From contig JAFSEY010000011.1 of the NCBI GenBank assembly GCA_017435485.1, positions 20,423-84,422 on the forward strand: a DNA stretch of 64,000 nt, written 5' to 3'. Shown here piece after piece: positions 36,073 through 43,297 of this stretch (positions are counted from its first letter, which is position 1; every line of letters starts with the position of its first letter). Made by a program: the position numbers and the translations under genes. The notes below the pieces were generated by a model that was given only the letters and a program-made list of their open reading frames with translations, was not told where the DNA came from and did no database searches. The stretch comes from Bacilli bacterium (GTDB lineage Bacteria; Bacillota_I; Bacilli_A; RF39; UBA660).

Positions 36073-36960
36073 ATGACAGAATCGGAGAAACATCAATTGT
36101 TAAAAGATATTGAACAAAGTGTTAAAATTTTTCAAACTGCTGCAAGATTCACAGAATATAGTAAAGTATATCCATATACTAATGAAAATCTTATTAAAAA
36201 ATACAGTTTAATAATTGAGGGTGATTATCAAACGGCGTTAACTGTCTTATCAAGTGGCGATCATCTTCTTAATTTAGTTATGAATGGTACATCCCATATA
36301 GATACTTTTGATAGTAATAAAATGACAGAATATTATGTTATGGGTATTAAAATACCAGCCATTTTAAATATGACGTATGAGCAATATATGAAGTTTTACA
36401 AAACATTGCTTAGGCCTGGAATTAATGAAGATAAAATATTTGCTGTTGTAAAAGGCGCAGAAGAAAAATATAAATACTTTTGGGAAGAGTTCTATCGCAT
36501 ATATTATGACCAAAATAACTTGAGATTTGATTTTGAAAATTTATTTATTTCTGAATTTGATAGGTCGCATTTTAATAAATATCTTCGAAGTTCTAGTGAT
36601 TATCAAAAAATGCAATCTTGTTTAAAAGATGCTACAATAACGTTTAAACATGCAGATGTTACAACAATCCCATTAGAATTTAAAACATATGATTTAATAG
36701 ACATCTCAAATATCCTAAATTATTATGAAACAATTTTTAAAGCATATAATTATCCGCGAGAAGAAAGAAAAAAATTAGTTGCTGAAATTGTTTCTAAAAA
36801 TTTAATCCAAGACGGAGTCATATTCTATGATTACTTTTTAGGGACAGGTTTTTATGAAGCGATAAGACAAACGCGTGCAGTGATGATAGAAAATACTTCT
36901 CCTTTTAGTGTTGAGTGCACAAATGGGCTTGCTTTGGGTTTAACTAAAAATAAAAAATAG
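36073..36960 (+). CDS. Array gene 24: DUF3419/BtaA-like protein, divergent last member
   Basis: 295 residues, class A and the most divergent core: TFDSNKMTEYYVMGIKIPAI with D80. YTNE (35-38), LSSGDH (59-64), YKYFW and IDISNILNYY remain. GGGG at the end of gene 23 serves as ribosome site for ATG 36073. No terminator separates it from pgk, so some array transcript may run into the glycolytic genes. Confidence 0.84.
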   Translation: MTESEKHQLLKDIEQSVKIFQTAARFTEYSKVYPYTNENLIKKYSLIIEGDYQTALTVLSSGDHLLNLVMNGTSHIDTFDSNKMTEYYVMGIKIPAILNMTYEQYMKFYKTLLRPGINEDKIFAVVKGAEEKYKYFWEEFYRIYYDQNNLRFDFENLFISEFDRSHFNKYLRSSSDYQKMQSCLKDATITFKHADVTTIPLEFKTYDLIDISNILNYYETIFKAYNYPREERKKLVAEIVSKNLIQDGVIFYDYFLGTGFYEAIRQTRAVMIENTSPFSVECTNGLALGLTKNKK

Positions 36961-36964
36961 CAAC

Positions 36965-36992
36965 TTGTAAATAACTTTAATTAAGGTATAAT
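36965..36992 (+). promoter_or_regulatory. Promoter of pgk-tpiA
   Basis: TTGTAA (36965-36970), 16 bases, TATAAT (36987-36992), then AGGTGA and ATG 37012. Confidence 0.7.
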
Positions 36993-37011
36993 TATAGTAG
37001 GTGAAAATAAG

Positions 37012-38148
37012 ATGAAATTTATTGAAGAGATGAATCTTAATAATAAGAAAGTTATTGTTAGATGTGATTTTAATGTTCCTATAATTGATGGGAAAATAAC
37101 TGATGATAGTAAAATAGTTAAAAGTTTAAAAACGATTCATTATTTATTGGAAAAAAATTGTCGAGTTGTTTTATTAAGTCATTTAGGAAGAGTAAAATCA
37201 AATGAAGATAAAAAGAAAAATACATTATTACCAGTAAAAGAGTGTTTAGAAGGTTTACTTGGTACAGAAGTAACGTTTGTTACCGATTATCCAAATGAAG
37301 AAATTCCGAAAGATAGTAAACTCATTCTTTTAGAAAATACTAGGTATTATGACTATCCTGAAAAATTAGAAAGCGGTAACGATTTAGAATTAGCTAAAAT
37401 GTGGGCTAAACTTGGAGATGTTTTTGTTTATGATGCATTTGCTAGTGCGCATCGTCGTCATGCTTCAACATCAGGGCTTGCTAGTTTACTTCCAACTTGT
37501 ATTGGTTATCTAGTAAAACAGGAATTAGAAAACTTAAATCATGTTAAAGAACCAAATGAACCATTTATGGTAATAATGGGTGGAGCTAAAGTGGATGATA
37601 AACTTCCATTAATAAAAAACTTACTACCTCGCTGTGAAAACCTATTACTTGGTGGTGGAATAGCTAATTCCTTTTTAAAGGCCAAAGATGTAAATGTTGG
37701 TAATAGCTTAGCTACGACAGATGAAAATATCCTATTAGATTTAAAATGTCTTATTGAATTATATAAAGATAAAATAGTTTTACCAGTAGATTTCAAAGAT
37801 AAAAATACTGGTGAAGTAAAAATGTTAGAAGAACTAGCTAATAACGACATTATTTATGATATAGGCCCTAAAACAGCAGCAAAATATGGAAATATTCTGA
37901 AAAACGCTCAAACTGTATTTATGAATGGGACACTTGGAATGAGTGAAGAAGCAGGATTTGAAAATGGTACCAAAAAAGCATTTGAACATTTAACTAACGT
38001 TCCAATCGTAGTAATTGGTGGTGGAGATACTGTTGCAGCTGTTAATAACTTAGGATTTACTGACAAATTTATATTATCAAGTGGTGGGGGAGCTTCTTTA
38101 GAATACATAGCCAATCAAAATCTTCCAGTTTTGGAGGATATAAAATAA
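37012..38148 (+). CDS. pgk: Phosphoglycerate kinase
   Basis: Catalyses transfer of phosphate from 1,3-bisphosphoglycerate to ADP. Motifs: RCDFNVPI near the N-terminus, LLSHLGR, ENTRYYD, DAFASAHRRHAST, VIMGGAKVDDK, FMNGTLGMSE and the C-terminal IGGGDTVAA with LSSGGGASLE. At 378 residues it is slightly shorter than the usual 390-400. AGGTGA precedes ATG 37012. tpiA starts one base after its stop. Confidence 0.97.
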   Translation: MKFIEEMNLNNKKVIVRCDFNVPIIDGKITDDSKIVKSLKTIHYLLEKNCRVVLLSHLGRVKSNEDKKKNTLLPVKECLEGLLGTEVTFVTDYPNEEIPKDSKLILLENTRYYDYPEKLESGNDLELAKMWAKLGDVFVYDAFASAHRRHASTSGLASLLPTCIGYLVKQELENLNHVKEPNEPFMVIMGGAKVDDKLPLIKNLLPRCENLLLGGGIANSFLKAKDVNVGNSLATTDENILLDLKCLIELYKDKIVLPVDFKDKNTGEVKMLEELANNDIIYDIGPKTAAKYGNILKNAQTVFMNGTLGMSEEAGFENGTKKAFEHLTNVPIVVIGGGDTVAAVNNLGFTDKFILSSGGGASLEYIANQNLPVLEDIK

Positions 38149-38149
38149 A

Positions 38150-38863
38150 ATGAAAGTAGTATGTAATTTAAAAGCGCATAAGACTTGGAAAGAATATCGT
38201 GAGTATATCGCCGATTTAAGTAAGTTAGATACTAATCATGAACTCATTGTATCTCCAAGTTTTCCTTATTTAGCATATTATCCTAAAAATATAGCACTTT
38301 GCGCTCAAGATGTATCATTTAGTAATCATGAAAATATTGTTGGTAATGTTACTGCAAAACAATTAAAATCATTAGATGTTAGATATTGCCTGGTTGGACA
38401 TAGTAGTAGAAGAATTCATCATGATGAAAATGAAAAAACTATTAAGAAGAAAATCGGTAATTGTTTAGAAAATGATATTAAAGTTATTTATTGTATTGGA
38501 GAATCTCGTGAAGAAAAGCAAAGAGAAAAAACTTATCAAGTTATTGAAAAACAAATTGCAAGAATATTTAATAACTTTGAAGGAGATTTAAATAATATAA
38601 TTATCGCTTACGAACCAATCTGGGCTATTAGTGAAAATAAAAAAGATAGCGATAGTATTGATTTAGCAAAAATAAAAGATATTGTTATCTTTATAAAAAA
38701 AATTATTTTAGATTATTATGGTATTAATATAAAAGTATTATATGGTGGCAGTATTGATGAAGAAATAATTAGTGATTATCTAGATTTAGAAATTGATGGC
38801 TTTTTAATCGGTAATGCTAGTTTAGATGTTGAGAAAGTGTCAAATATCCTAAATAAAATATAA
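38150..38863 (+). CDS. tpiA: Triosephosphate isomerase, divergent
   Basis: A TIM-barrel protein placed directly behind pgk. NLK replaces the usual NWK at the N-terminus, the catalytic histidine is in LVGHSSRR, and the catalytic glutamate in IIAYEPIWAI; YGGSID is the phosphate-binding strand. Two features are odd: the family's GHSERR reads GHSSRR, losing the conserved glutamate, and the flexible loop after the catalytic Glu (normally GTGK) reads SENKKDSD. At 237 residues it is shorter than the usual 250. It may be slower or specialised; no second copy is in this window. Confidence 0.85.
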   Translation: MKVVCNLKAHKTWKEYREYIADLSKLDTNHELIVSPSFPYLAYYPKNIALCAQDVSFSNHENIVGNVTAKQLKSLDVRYCLVGHSSRRIHHDENEKTIKKKIGNCLENDIKVIYCIGESREEKQREKTYQVIEKQIARIFNNFEGDLNNIIIAYEPIWAISENKKDSDSIDLAKIKDIVIFIKKIILDYYGINIKVLYGGSIDEEIISDYLDLEIDGFLIGNASLDVEKVSNILNKI

Positions 38864-38870
38864 TTCGACA
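38864..38870 (-). promoter_or_regulatory. Possible 0A box upstream of spo0A
   Basis: TTCGACA on the plus strand is the complement of the Spo0A target TGTCGAA. It lies just behind tpiA, 112 bases before spo0A and ahead of the intervening terminator. A heptamer can occur by chance. Confidence 0.25.
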
Positions 38871-38891
38871 CAGTTAGACATATCTTTACAT

Positions 38892-38930
38892 AAGTAGACA
38901 AAACATTTTCTAGTATTTTGTCTACTTTTT
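38892..38930 (+). terminator. Terminator after tpiA
   Basis: A perfect 12-bp stem AAGTAGACAAAA (38892-38903) with TTTTGTCTACTT (38916-38927), 12-base loop, then Ts. Confidence 0.85.
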
Positions 38931-38933
38931 ATA

Positions 38934-38939
38934 TATAAT
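38934..38939 (+). promoter_or_regulatory. -10 element of the spo0A promoter
   Basis: TATAAT shortly after the tpiA terminator, 42 bases before the ATG. No good -35 or sigma-H pattern was found. Confidence 0.4.
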
Positions 38940-38981
38940 GAATTTGCGTGTGGTAAATATAAATAGAAAAAAGGATGGATT

Positions 38982-39746
38982 ATGGAAAAGAAAGTTAATT
39001 TGTTGATAGTGGATGACAACGAAACTGTTATCGACAATATTAAGAAGTATTTTAGTAGTCACGCAGTAATTAATGTATCTTGTGCTTGTAATGATGGAAG
39101 TAGTGCTTTAGATATTATTTTACATGAACAAGATAGATATGATTTAATCATTATGGATTTATTAATGCCAGAAGTTGATGGTATTGAAATCTTACAACAA
39201 ATGCAAAATCATAATGTTGACAAGAAAGTAATTGTTTTAACCAGTTATAAAAAAGATTACACAGTAAGACAAACGGCTATGTATGGTGTAAATTACTATA
39301 TGATGAAACCATTTAGTTTACCATCATTAGAAAAAAGAATTTTAGAAGTATTAAATGATAATTTAGAATTAGTAAGTGATTTATCTGATAATGTATTACT
39401 AGCTATTAGTAAATTATTACATAGCTTAGGAATGCCTTCTCATATAAAAGGTTATCAATACATTAGAGAAAGTATTATGATGATGTATCAAAATCCTGAT
39501 ATGTTAGGTGGTATAACAAAAGAAATATATCCAGAAATAGCTGATAAGTTTGATACAACATCATCAAGAGTTGAAAGAGCTATAAGACATGCTATTGAAG
39601 TAAGTTGGAATAGGGGAGACTATGATTTGATGGAAGAAATATTTGGTCATAGTGTTGATTACGATCGGGCTAAACCAACTAATTCAGAGTTTATAGCTAC
39701 GTTAGCTGATAAGCTTCGCATGGATAAAACTTTATTAGCAGTATAG
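38982..39746 (+). CDS. spo0A: Sporulation master regulator Spo0A
   Basis: A 254-residue response regulator. The receiver domain has the acidic pair D11-D12, phosphoacceptor D59 in IIMDLLMPEVDG, T87 in VLTSYK and K109 in MMKPFS. The C-terminal domain has the Spo0A signature: LHSLGMPSHIKGYQYIRE, then EIYPEIADKF and the recognition helix region SSRVERAIRHAIEV. AAAGGATGG precedes ATG 38982. Spo0A normally lies next to spoIVB; here it is between tpiA and gpmI, bounded by terminators on both sides. Confidence 0.96.
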   Translation: MEKKVNLLIVDDNETVIDNIKKYFSSHAVINVSCACNDGSSALDIILHEQDRYDLIIMDLLMPEVDGIEILQQMQNHNVDKKVIVLTSYKKDYTVRQTAMYGVNYYMMKPFSLPSLEKRILEVLNDNLELVSDLSDNVLLAISKLLHSLGMPSHIKGYQYIRESIMMMYQNPDMLGGITKEIYPEIADKFDTTSSRVERAIRHAIEVSWNRGDYDLMEEIFGHSVDYDRAKPTNSEFIATLADKLRMDKTLLAV

Positions 39747-39770
39747 AAATGAGGCAACACTCATTTTTTT
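39747..39770 (+). terminator. Terminator of spo0A
   Basis: AAATGAG (39747-39753) and CTCATTT (39760-39766) with loop GCAACA, then Ts. Confidence 0.8.
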
Positions 39771-39797
39771 GATTTATTAAACTGTTTGTGTTATATT
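39769..39797 (+). promoter_or_regulatory. Promoter of gpmI
   Basis: TTGATT (39769-39774), starting in the U-tract of the spo0A terminator, 17 bases, TATATT (39792-39797). Confidence 0.62.
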
Positions 39798-39819
39798 TAA
39801 TTAACGGAAGGTGTAAATA

Positions 39820-41319
39820 ATGAAAAAAATTATGCTAGTTATTTTAGATGGTTTTGGTTATCGTGAAGAAAAAAATGGTAATGCAATATTAAATGCTAAC
39901 ATAAGTAATTTTAATTCCTTGTGGGAAAACTATCCGCATACAACGCTTTATGCATCCGAAGAATATGTTGGATTAGAACCAGGAGTATTTGGCAATAGTG
40001 AAACGGGTCATATGTCAATTGGGTCAGGAAGAAAAATTAAAAGTAACAGAGAAATAGTTAATGATTTTTTTGCAAGTATAAAAATCAATGAAGACTTTGA
40101 AGCTTTTATTAATAATGTCAACGAAAGTACCAAGCCATTACATATTATGGGCTTACTTAGTGAAGGAAATGTTCATACTTCATTTGAACATTGGACTAAG
40201 CTTATAGATGCAATTAAGGGAAGAATAACTAATAATATTTACATTCATGTTATAACTGATGGAAGAGATACAGATCCAAAAAGTTCATATAGTTACATTG
40301 AAAAATTACAAGAAAAACTTGTTGATATGAGAAATGTTAAAATAGCTAGTATTTGTGGAAGACATTATGCCATGGATCGTGATAAAAAATGGGATAGGAC
40401 CAAATTATATTATGATTTAATTACTAAAGGACTTGCTATTAGTTGCAAAGATATTAAAACTGGAATTGAAAAAAGCTATGATAGTGGCATAACAGATGAA
40501 TTTGTTAAACCATTAATTGTGGATAAAGAAGGAGTTATCAACAATGGCGATAATATTTTCTGGATGAACTATCGGGAAGATAGATCCAATCAGCTTTTAA
40601 ATGCTATTACTAACAAAGAGTTTAGTGATTTTGCTAAAAAAGATATTTCGGATTGTCAAGTCTATACTTTTTTTCCGTTCGATAAACCAATCTTAACAAC
40701 CAGTTTTGTTCAATACGATAAAGTAAATGATCCAATTGGAGTATATTTATCTAAATTAGGGCTTACGCAAGCCAGAATTGCTGAAACAGAAAAGTTTGCG
40801 CATGTGACATATTTCTTTGATGGACAATATGAAGGAAAAATAGAAAAATGTGATAAGTTTATGCTACCATCGCCACAAGTTGCAACTTATGATATGCAGC
40901 CAGAAATGAGTGCTGTCGAAGTTACTAAAAAAGCGATGGCCTGTTTAGATAAAGATTACGACTTTGTTGTGGTAAATTATGCTAATCCAGATATGGTTGG
41001 ACATACAGGTAACTTTGAAGCAACTGTAAAAGCTTGTTCTGCTGTTGATATTTGTTTAGGAAAACTAGTTGAAACAGCTTTTGATAATTTTTATAAAGTA
41101 ATTGTTATGGCTGATCATGGTAATGCCGATACAATGTTTGATGAAGAAGGAAAAATTTGTACAACACATACGTTATCAAAAGTACCGTTTATAATAACTG
41201 ACAATGGACTGGAATTAAAAAATACTGGAGATATAACTATGGTTGCTCCAACGATATTAGATTATATGGATATTGCTAGACCAGCAGATATGCAAACGAC
41301 AGATAGTTTAATTAAATAA
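39820..41319 (+). CDS. gpmI: 2,3-bisphosphoglycerate-independent phosphoglycerate mutase
   Basis: A manganese-dependent alkaline phosphatase-fold enzyme, 499 residues. VILDGFGYRE gives the first metal aspartate, GNSETGHMSIGSGR the nucleophile serine (S62 in the usual numbering), TDGRDTDP and ICGRHYAMDRD the substrate region, and NYANPDMVGHTG and MADHGNAD the remaining metal ligands. AAGGTG precedes ATG 39820. It is transcribed alone; eno is not in the window. Confidence 0.97.
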   Translation: MKKIMLVILDGFGYREEKNGNAILNANISNFNSLWENYPHTTLYASEEYVGLEPGVFGNSETGHMSIGSGRKIKSNREIVNDFFASIKINEDFEAFINNVNESTKPLHIMGLLSEGNVHTSFEHWTKLIDAIKGRITNNIYIHVITDGRDTDPKSSYSYIEKLQEKLVDMRNVKIASICGRHYAMDRDKKWDRTKLYYDLITKGLAISCKDIKTGIEKSYDSGITDEFVKPLIVDKEGVINNGDNIFWMNYREDRSNQLLNAITNKEFSDFAKKDISDCQVYTFFPFDKPILTTSFVQYDKVNDPIGVYLSKLGLTQARIAETEKFAHVTYFFDGQYEGKIEKCDKFMLPSPQVATYDMQPEMSAVEVTKKAMACLDKDYDFVVVNYANPDMVGHTGNFEATVKACSAVDICLGKLVETAFDNFYKVIVMADHGNADTMFDEEGKICTTHTLSKVPFIITDNGLELKNTGDITMVAPTILDYMDIARPADMQTTDSLIK

Positions 41320-41321
41320 TT

Positions 41322-41350
41322 AAGAAGGTTTACAAAAAACTTCTTTTTTT
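41322..41350 (+). terminator. Terminator of gpmI
   Basis: AAGAAG (41322-41327) pairs with CTTCTT (41340-41345), then a T-run. The sequence closely resembles the terminator at 42738-42764. Confidence 0.78.
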
Positions 41351-41351
41351 A

Positions 41352-41380
41352 TTGCATAAAAGTAATTTATGTAATATAGT
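41352..41380 (+). promoter_or_regulatory. Promoter of the AAA+ ATPase gene
   Basis: TTGCAT (41352-41357), 17 bases, TATAGT (41375-41380). It directly follows the gpmI terminator. Confidence 0.7.
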
Positions 41381-41405
41381 AAATAACTACTTAGGGGTGA
41401 TAACT

Positions 41406-42731
41406 ATGAGAAAGCTAATGGTTGGTATACTATATAGAAGTTTTGATTATAAAATAAATGGCGTTTTGCGTAAATTTGTTGTAGTAGAAGATTTCGGCAT
41501 AGGTCTATATTTTGATGAAAAGGGTGAAAAGAAATTTGAATTTTATAAATCTGAATATGGAAATGATGGCAACTATTTTATGGTGGCTAATAAGATAGAA
41601 AGAAAATATACTGTGGGTGTTAGGGATATAGCAGATATAAATGAGACCATGACTAGTTATCAATTTAAAATGCAAAAAATAAAAGAAGAATTCTTTACAG
41701 ATGAAAACAACCCAAAATTTTATTTATATGATAATGAAGAATGTGCTATCAGTCGAGTTACAGACTTAGAAATGATACACGAACTTGAACAAGAATATGA
41801 AAAAATAAAACATCCCAACCCCAAAATCCCAAATGGTATTTTAAAATATGGCGAGGTATTAACAGATAGGACTTTTTATTGTGACCCTGCTATAGGAAGG
41901 AGCAAAGAGCTTGAATTATTAAAGCTTGGTTTAGTAACTCCAAAAAAGTCTCCTCTACTAATAGGGCTTCCTGGAGTTGGTAAAAGCGCTATAGTTGATG
42001 GGTTAGCATATCAAATCCAACTTGGAAACGTTCCTGATGCTTTAAATAACAAAATAATTTTCAACATAGATGCTGCCTCTATTATTAGTGGCTGTAATTT
42101 AGTGGGAATGGTTGAAGAAAATGTAAAAGAAATTTTAACTGCGATAAGAAATAAAAAAGAAATTATTGTTTTTATAGATGAATTTCATACGCTTATTGGA
42201 TTAGGTCAAGGAAGTAACTCTAATATCGATGTTGCAAACATGTTTAAACCATATTTGGCTAGCGGACAAATTACATTAATTGGTGCTACTACTACAGAAG
42301 AATATGAAAAAATAATTTGTAAAGATAAAGCGTTTGCTAGAAGGTTTGAAGTAATTAATGTTCTTGAACCGTCTAGAGAAACGGTAATTGACATTTTAAT
42401 TGGGAGCTTGCCTTATTATGAAAATACAACGGGTACAAAATTTGCTTTTAACGATTATGAAACAAAAGAAATATTTAATATTATAAGTAATCTAACTGAA
42501 TACTCAAATAGAATCCAGAATAAATTAAATCCGGACATATCGTTGGAATTCCTTGGTAAAACTTTTGCTTATGCTAGTTTATATAACAAAGAAAGCGTCG
42601 GTTATGAAGAAATAATTAACGCAATATTAATCTCAGCTACAGTAAATGAAACGGCAAAAACAGAGGCAATTAAACAATTAAGAAATTTATCTGAATATCA
42701 AACGCCTAAAAGAATATTAGAAAATAATTAA
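41406..42731 (+). CDS. Solitary ClpB/ClpA NBD1-type AAA+ ATPase
   Basis: A 441-residue protein with one AAA+ module of ClpA/B first-domain type: GRSKELELLK, Walker A GLPGVGKSA, pore-like region near GCNLVGMVEENVK, Walker B VFIDEFHTLIG, sensor LIGATTTEEYEK and arginine fingers FARRFEVI. It lacks the Clp N-domain repeats, the ClpB middle coil and a second ATPase domain. The first 150 residues form a distinct region that I do not recognise. ATG 41406 follows GGGGTGAT; an in-frame TTG at 41352 is the promoter -35. Role unknown; it may be a remodelling ATPase for a private partner. Confidence 0.85.
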   Translation: MRKLMVGILYRSFDYKINGVLRKFVVVEDFGIGLYFDEKGEKKFEFYKSEYGNDGNYFMVANKIERKYTVGVRDIADINETMTSYQFKMQKIKEEFFTDENNPKFYLYDNEECAISRVTDLEMIHELEQEYEKIKHPNPKIPNGILKYGEVLTDRTFYCDPAIGRSKELELLKLGLVTPKKSPLLIGLPGVGKSAIVDGLAYQIQLGNVPDALNNKIIFNIDAASIISGCNLVGMVEENVKEILTAIRNKKEIIVFIDEFHTLIGLGQGSNSNIDVANMFKPYLASGQITLIGATTTEEYEKIICKDKAFARRFEVINVLEPSRETVIDILIGSLPYYENTTGTKFAFNDYETKEIFNIISNLTEYSNRIQNKLNPDISLEFLGKTFAYASLYNKESVGYEEIINAILISATVNETAKTEAIKQLRNLSEYQTPKRILENN

Positions 42732-42737
42732 TAATAT

Positions 42738-42764
42738 AAGAAGGTTTACAAAAATCTTCTTTTT
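42738..42764 (+). terminator. Terminator of the AAA+ gene
   Basis: AAGAAG (42738-42743) with CTTCTT (42756-42761), then Ts. Confidence 0.72.
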
Positions 42765-42803
42765 CAATGAAAAAATTTATGTCGAAAATCGCAAAATTTA
42801 GGC

Positions 42804-42832
42804 TTGCATTTCATATAATATGTTGTTATAAT
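42804..42832 (+). promoter_or_regulatory. Promoter of the ribosomal protein supercluster
   Basis: TTGCAT (42804-42809), 17 bases, TATAAT (42827-42832). It drives a chain of genes from rpsJ to rplQ in which I see no terminator until 56898. Confidence 0.85.
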
Positions 42833-42839
42833 TGAATCT

Positions 42840-42966
42840 GTATGGCTGCTTAGATGTGCGAGGTTGCTGATACACTAGGTGACGTTGATTAAACAATATC
42901 TAGAAATCAGGTAATTCGTGCGGAGCGAGTCTATACTAGATATAGGCGAAAGGAGGACATATAATT
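42840..42966 (+). promoter_or_regulatory. Structured 5' leader of rpsJ
   Basis: A leader of about 127 bases. It holds GTGCGAGGTTGCTGATACAC at 42856-42875, which recalls a conserved element ahead of rpsJ in Firmicutes. An 8-bp inverted repeat, ATATCTAG (42896-42903) with CTAGATAT (42936-42943), encloses a GC-richer loop. Ribosomal protein feedback is plausible but not shown by the sequence. Confidence 0.6.
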
Positions 42967-43275
42967 ATGTCAAAAAACAAAGTTCGTATTAACTTAGCTG
43001 CATATGACCATAGAATGTTAGATGTAGCTTGCGGAAAGATCGTAGAAACAGTTAAAAGAACTGGGGGAGTTGTTTCTGGACCTGTACCACTACCAACTGA
43101 AATTCAAAAATTTACAGTATTAAAAGCGGTACACAAATATAAAGATTCAAGAGAACAATTTGAAATGCGTACGCATAAAAGATTGATCGATATAAAAGAT
43201 CCGTCTAAAGAAACAATTGATGCTTTAACTCACTTAGACATTCCAAGTGGTGTTGACATCGACATTAAATTATAA
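42967..43275 (+). CDS. rpsJ: Ribosomal protein S10
   Basis: Small-subunit protein S10 (NusE), 102 residues, first gene of the S10 operon; also part of the antitermination complex. [14 protein letters not shown] and [15 protein letters not shown] are typical, ending [21 protein letters not shown] precedes ATG 42967. Confidence 0.98.
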   Translation: MSKNKVRINLAAYDHRMLDVACGKIVETVKRTGGVVSGPVPLPTEIQKFTVLKAVHKYKDSREQFEMRTHKRLIDIKDPSKETIDALTHLDIPSGVDIDIKL

Positions 43276-43297
43276 TTAAAAGGAAGGAAAAAGAAAA

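Noticed and set aside
14667..36960. Array as a toxin-immunity or surface antigen cassette system
   Set aside because: No signal peptides, membrane helices, variable toxin domains or alternating short genes; all members share a soluble enzyme-like core.
14667..36960. Array as a mobile element or prophage
   Set aside because: No integrase, transposase, terminal repeats or tRNA attachment site at either border, and base composition looks like the neighbours.
14667..36960. Precursor peptide gene for a natural-product pathway hidden in the array gaps
   Set aside because: The gaps of 203, 109, 63, 110 and 58 bases hold promoters, hairpins and remnants but no start codon with a ribosome site and a sensible short frame.
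37539..38114. Minus-strand frames within pgk
   Set aside because: They lie opposite conserved pgk motifs and have no start signals.
42840..42966. T-box or metabolite riboswitch in the rpsJ leader
   Set aside because: No T-box sequence or known aptamer core seen; a ribosomal-protein leader fits better.
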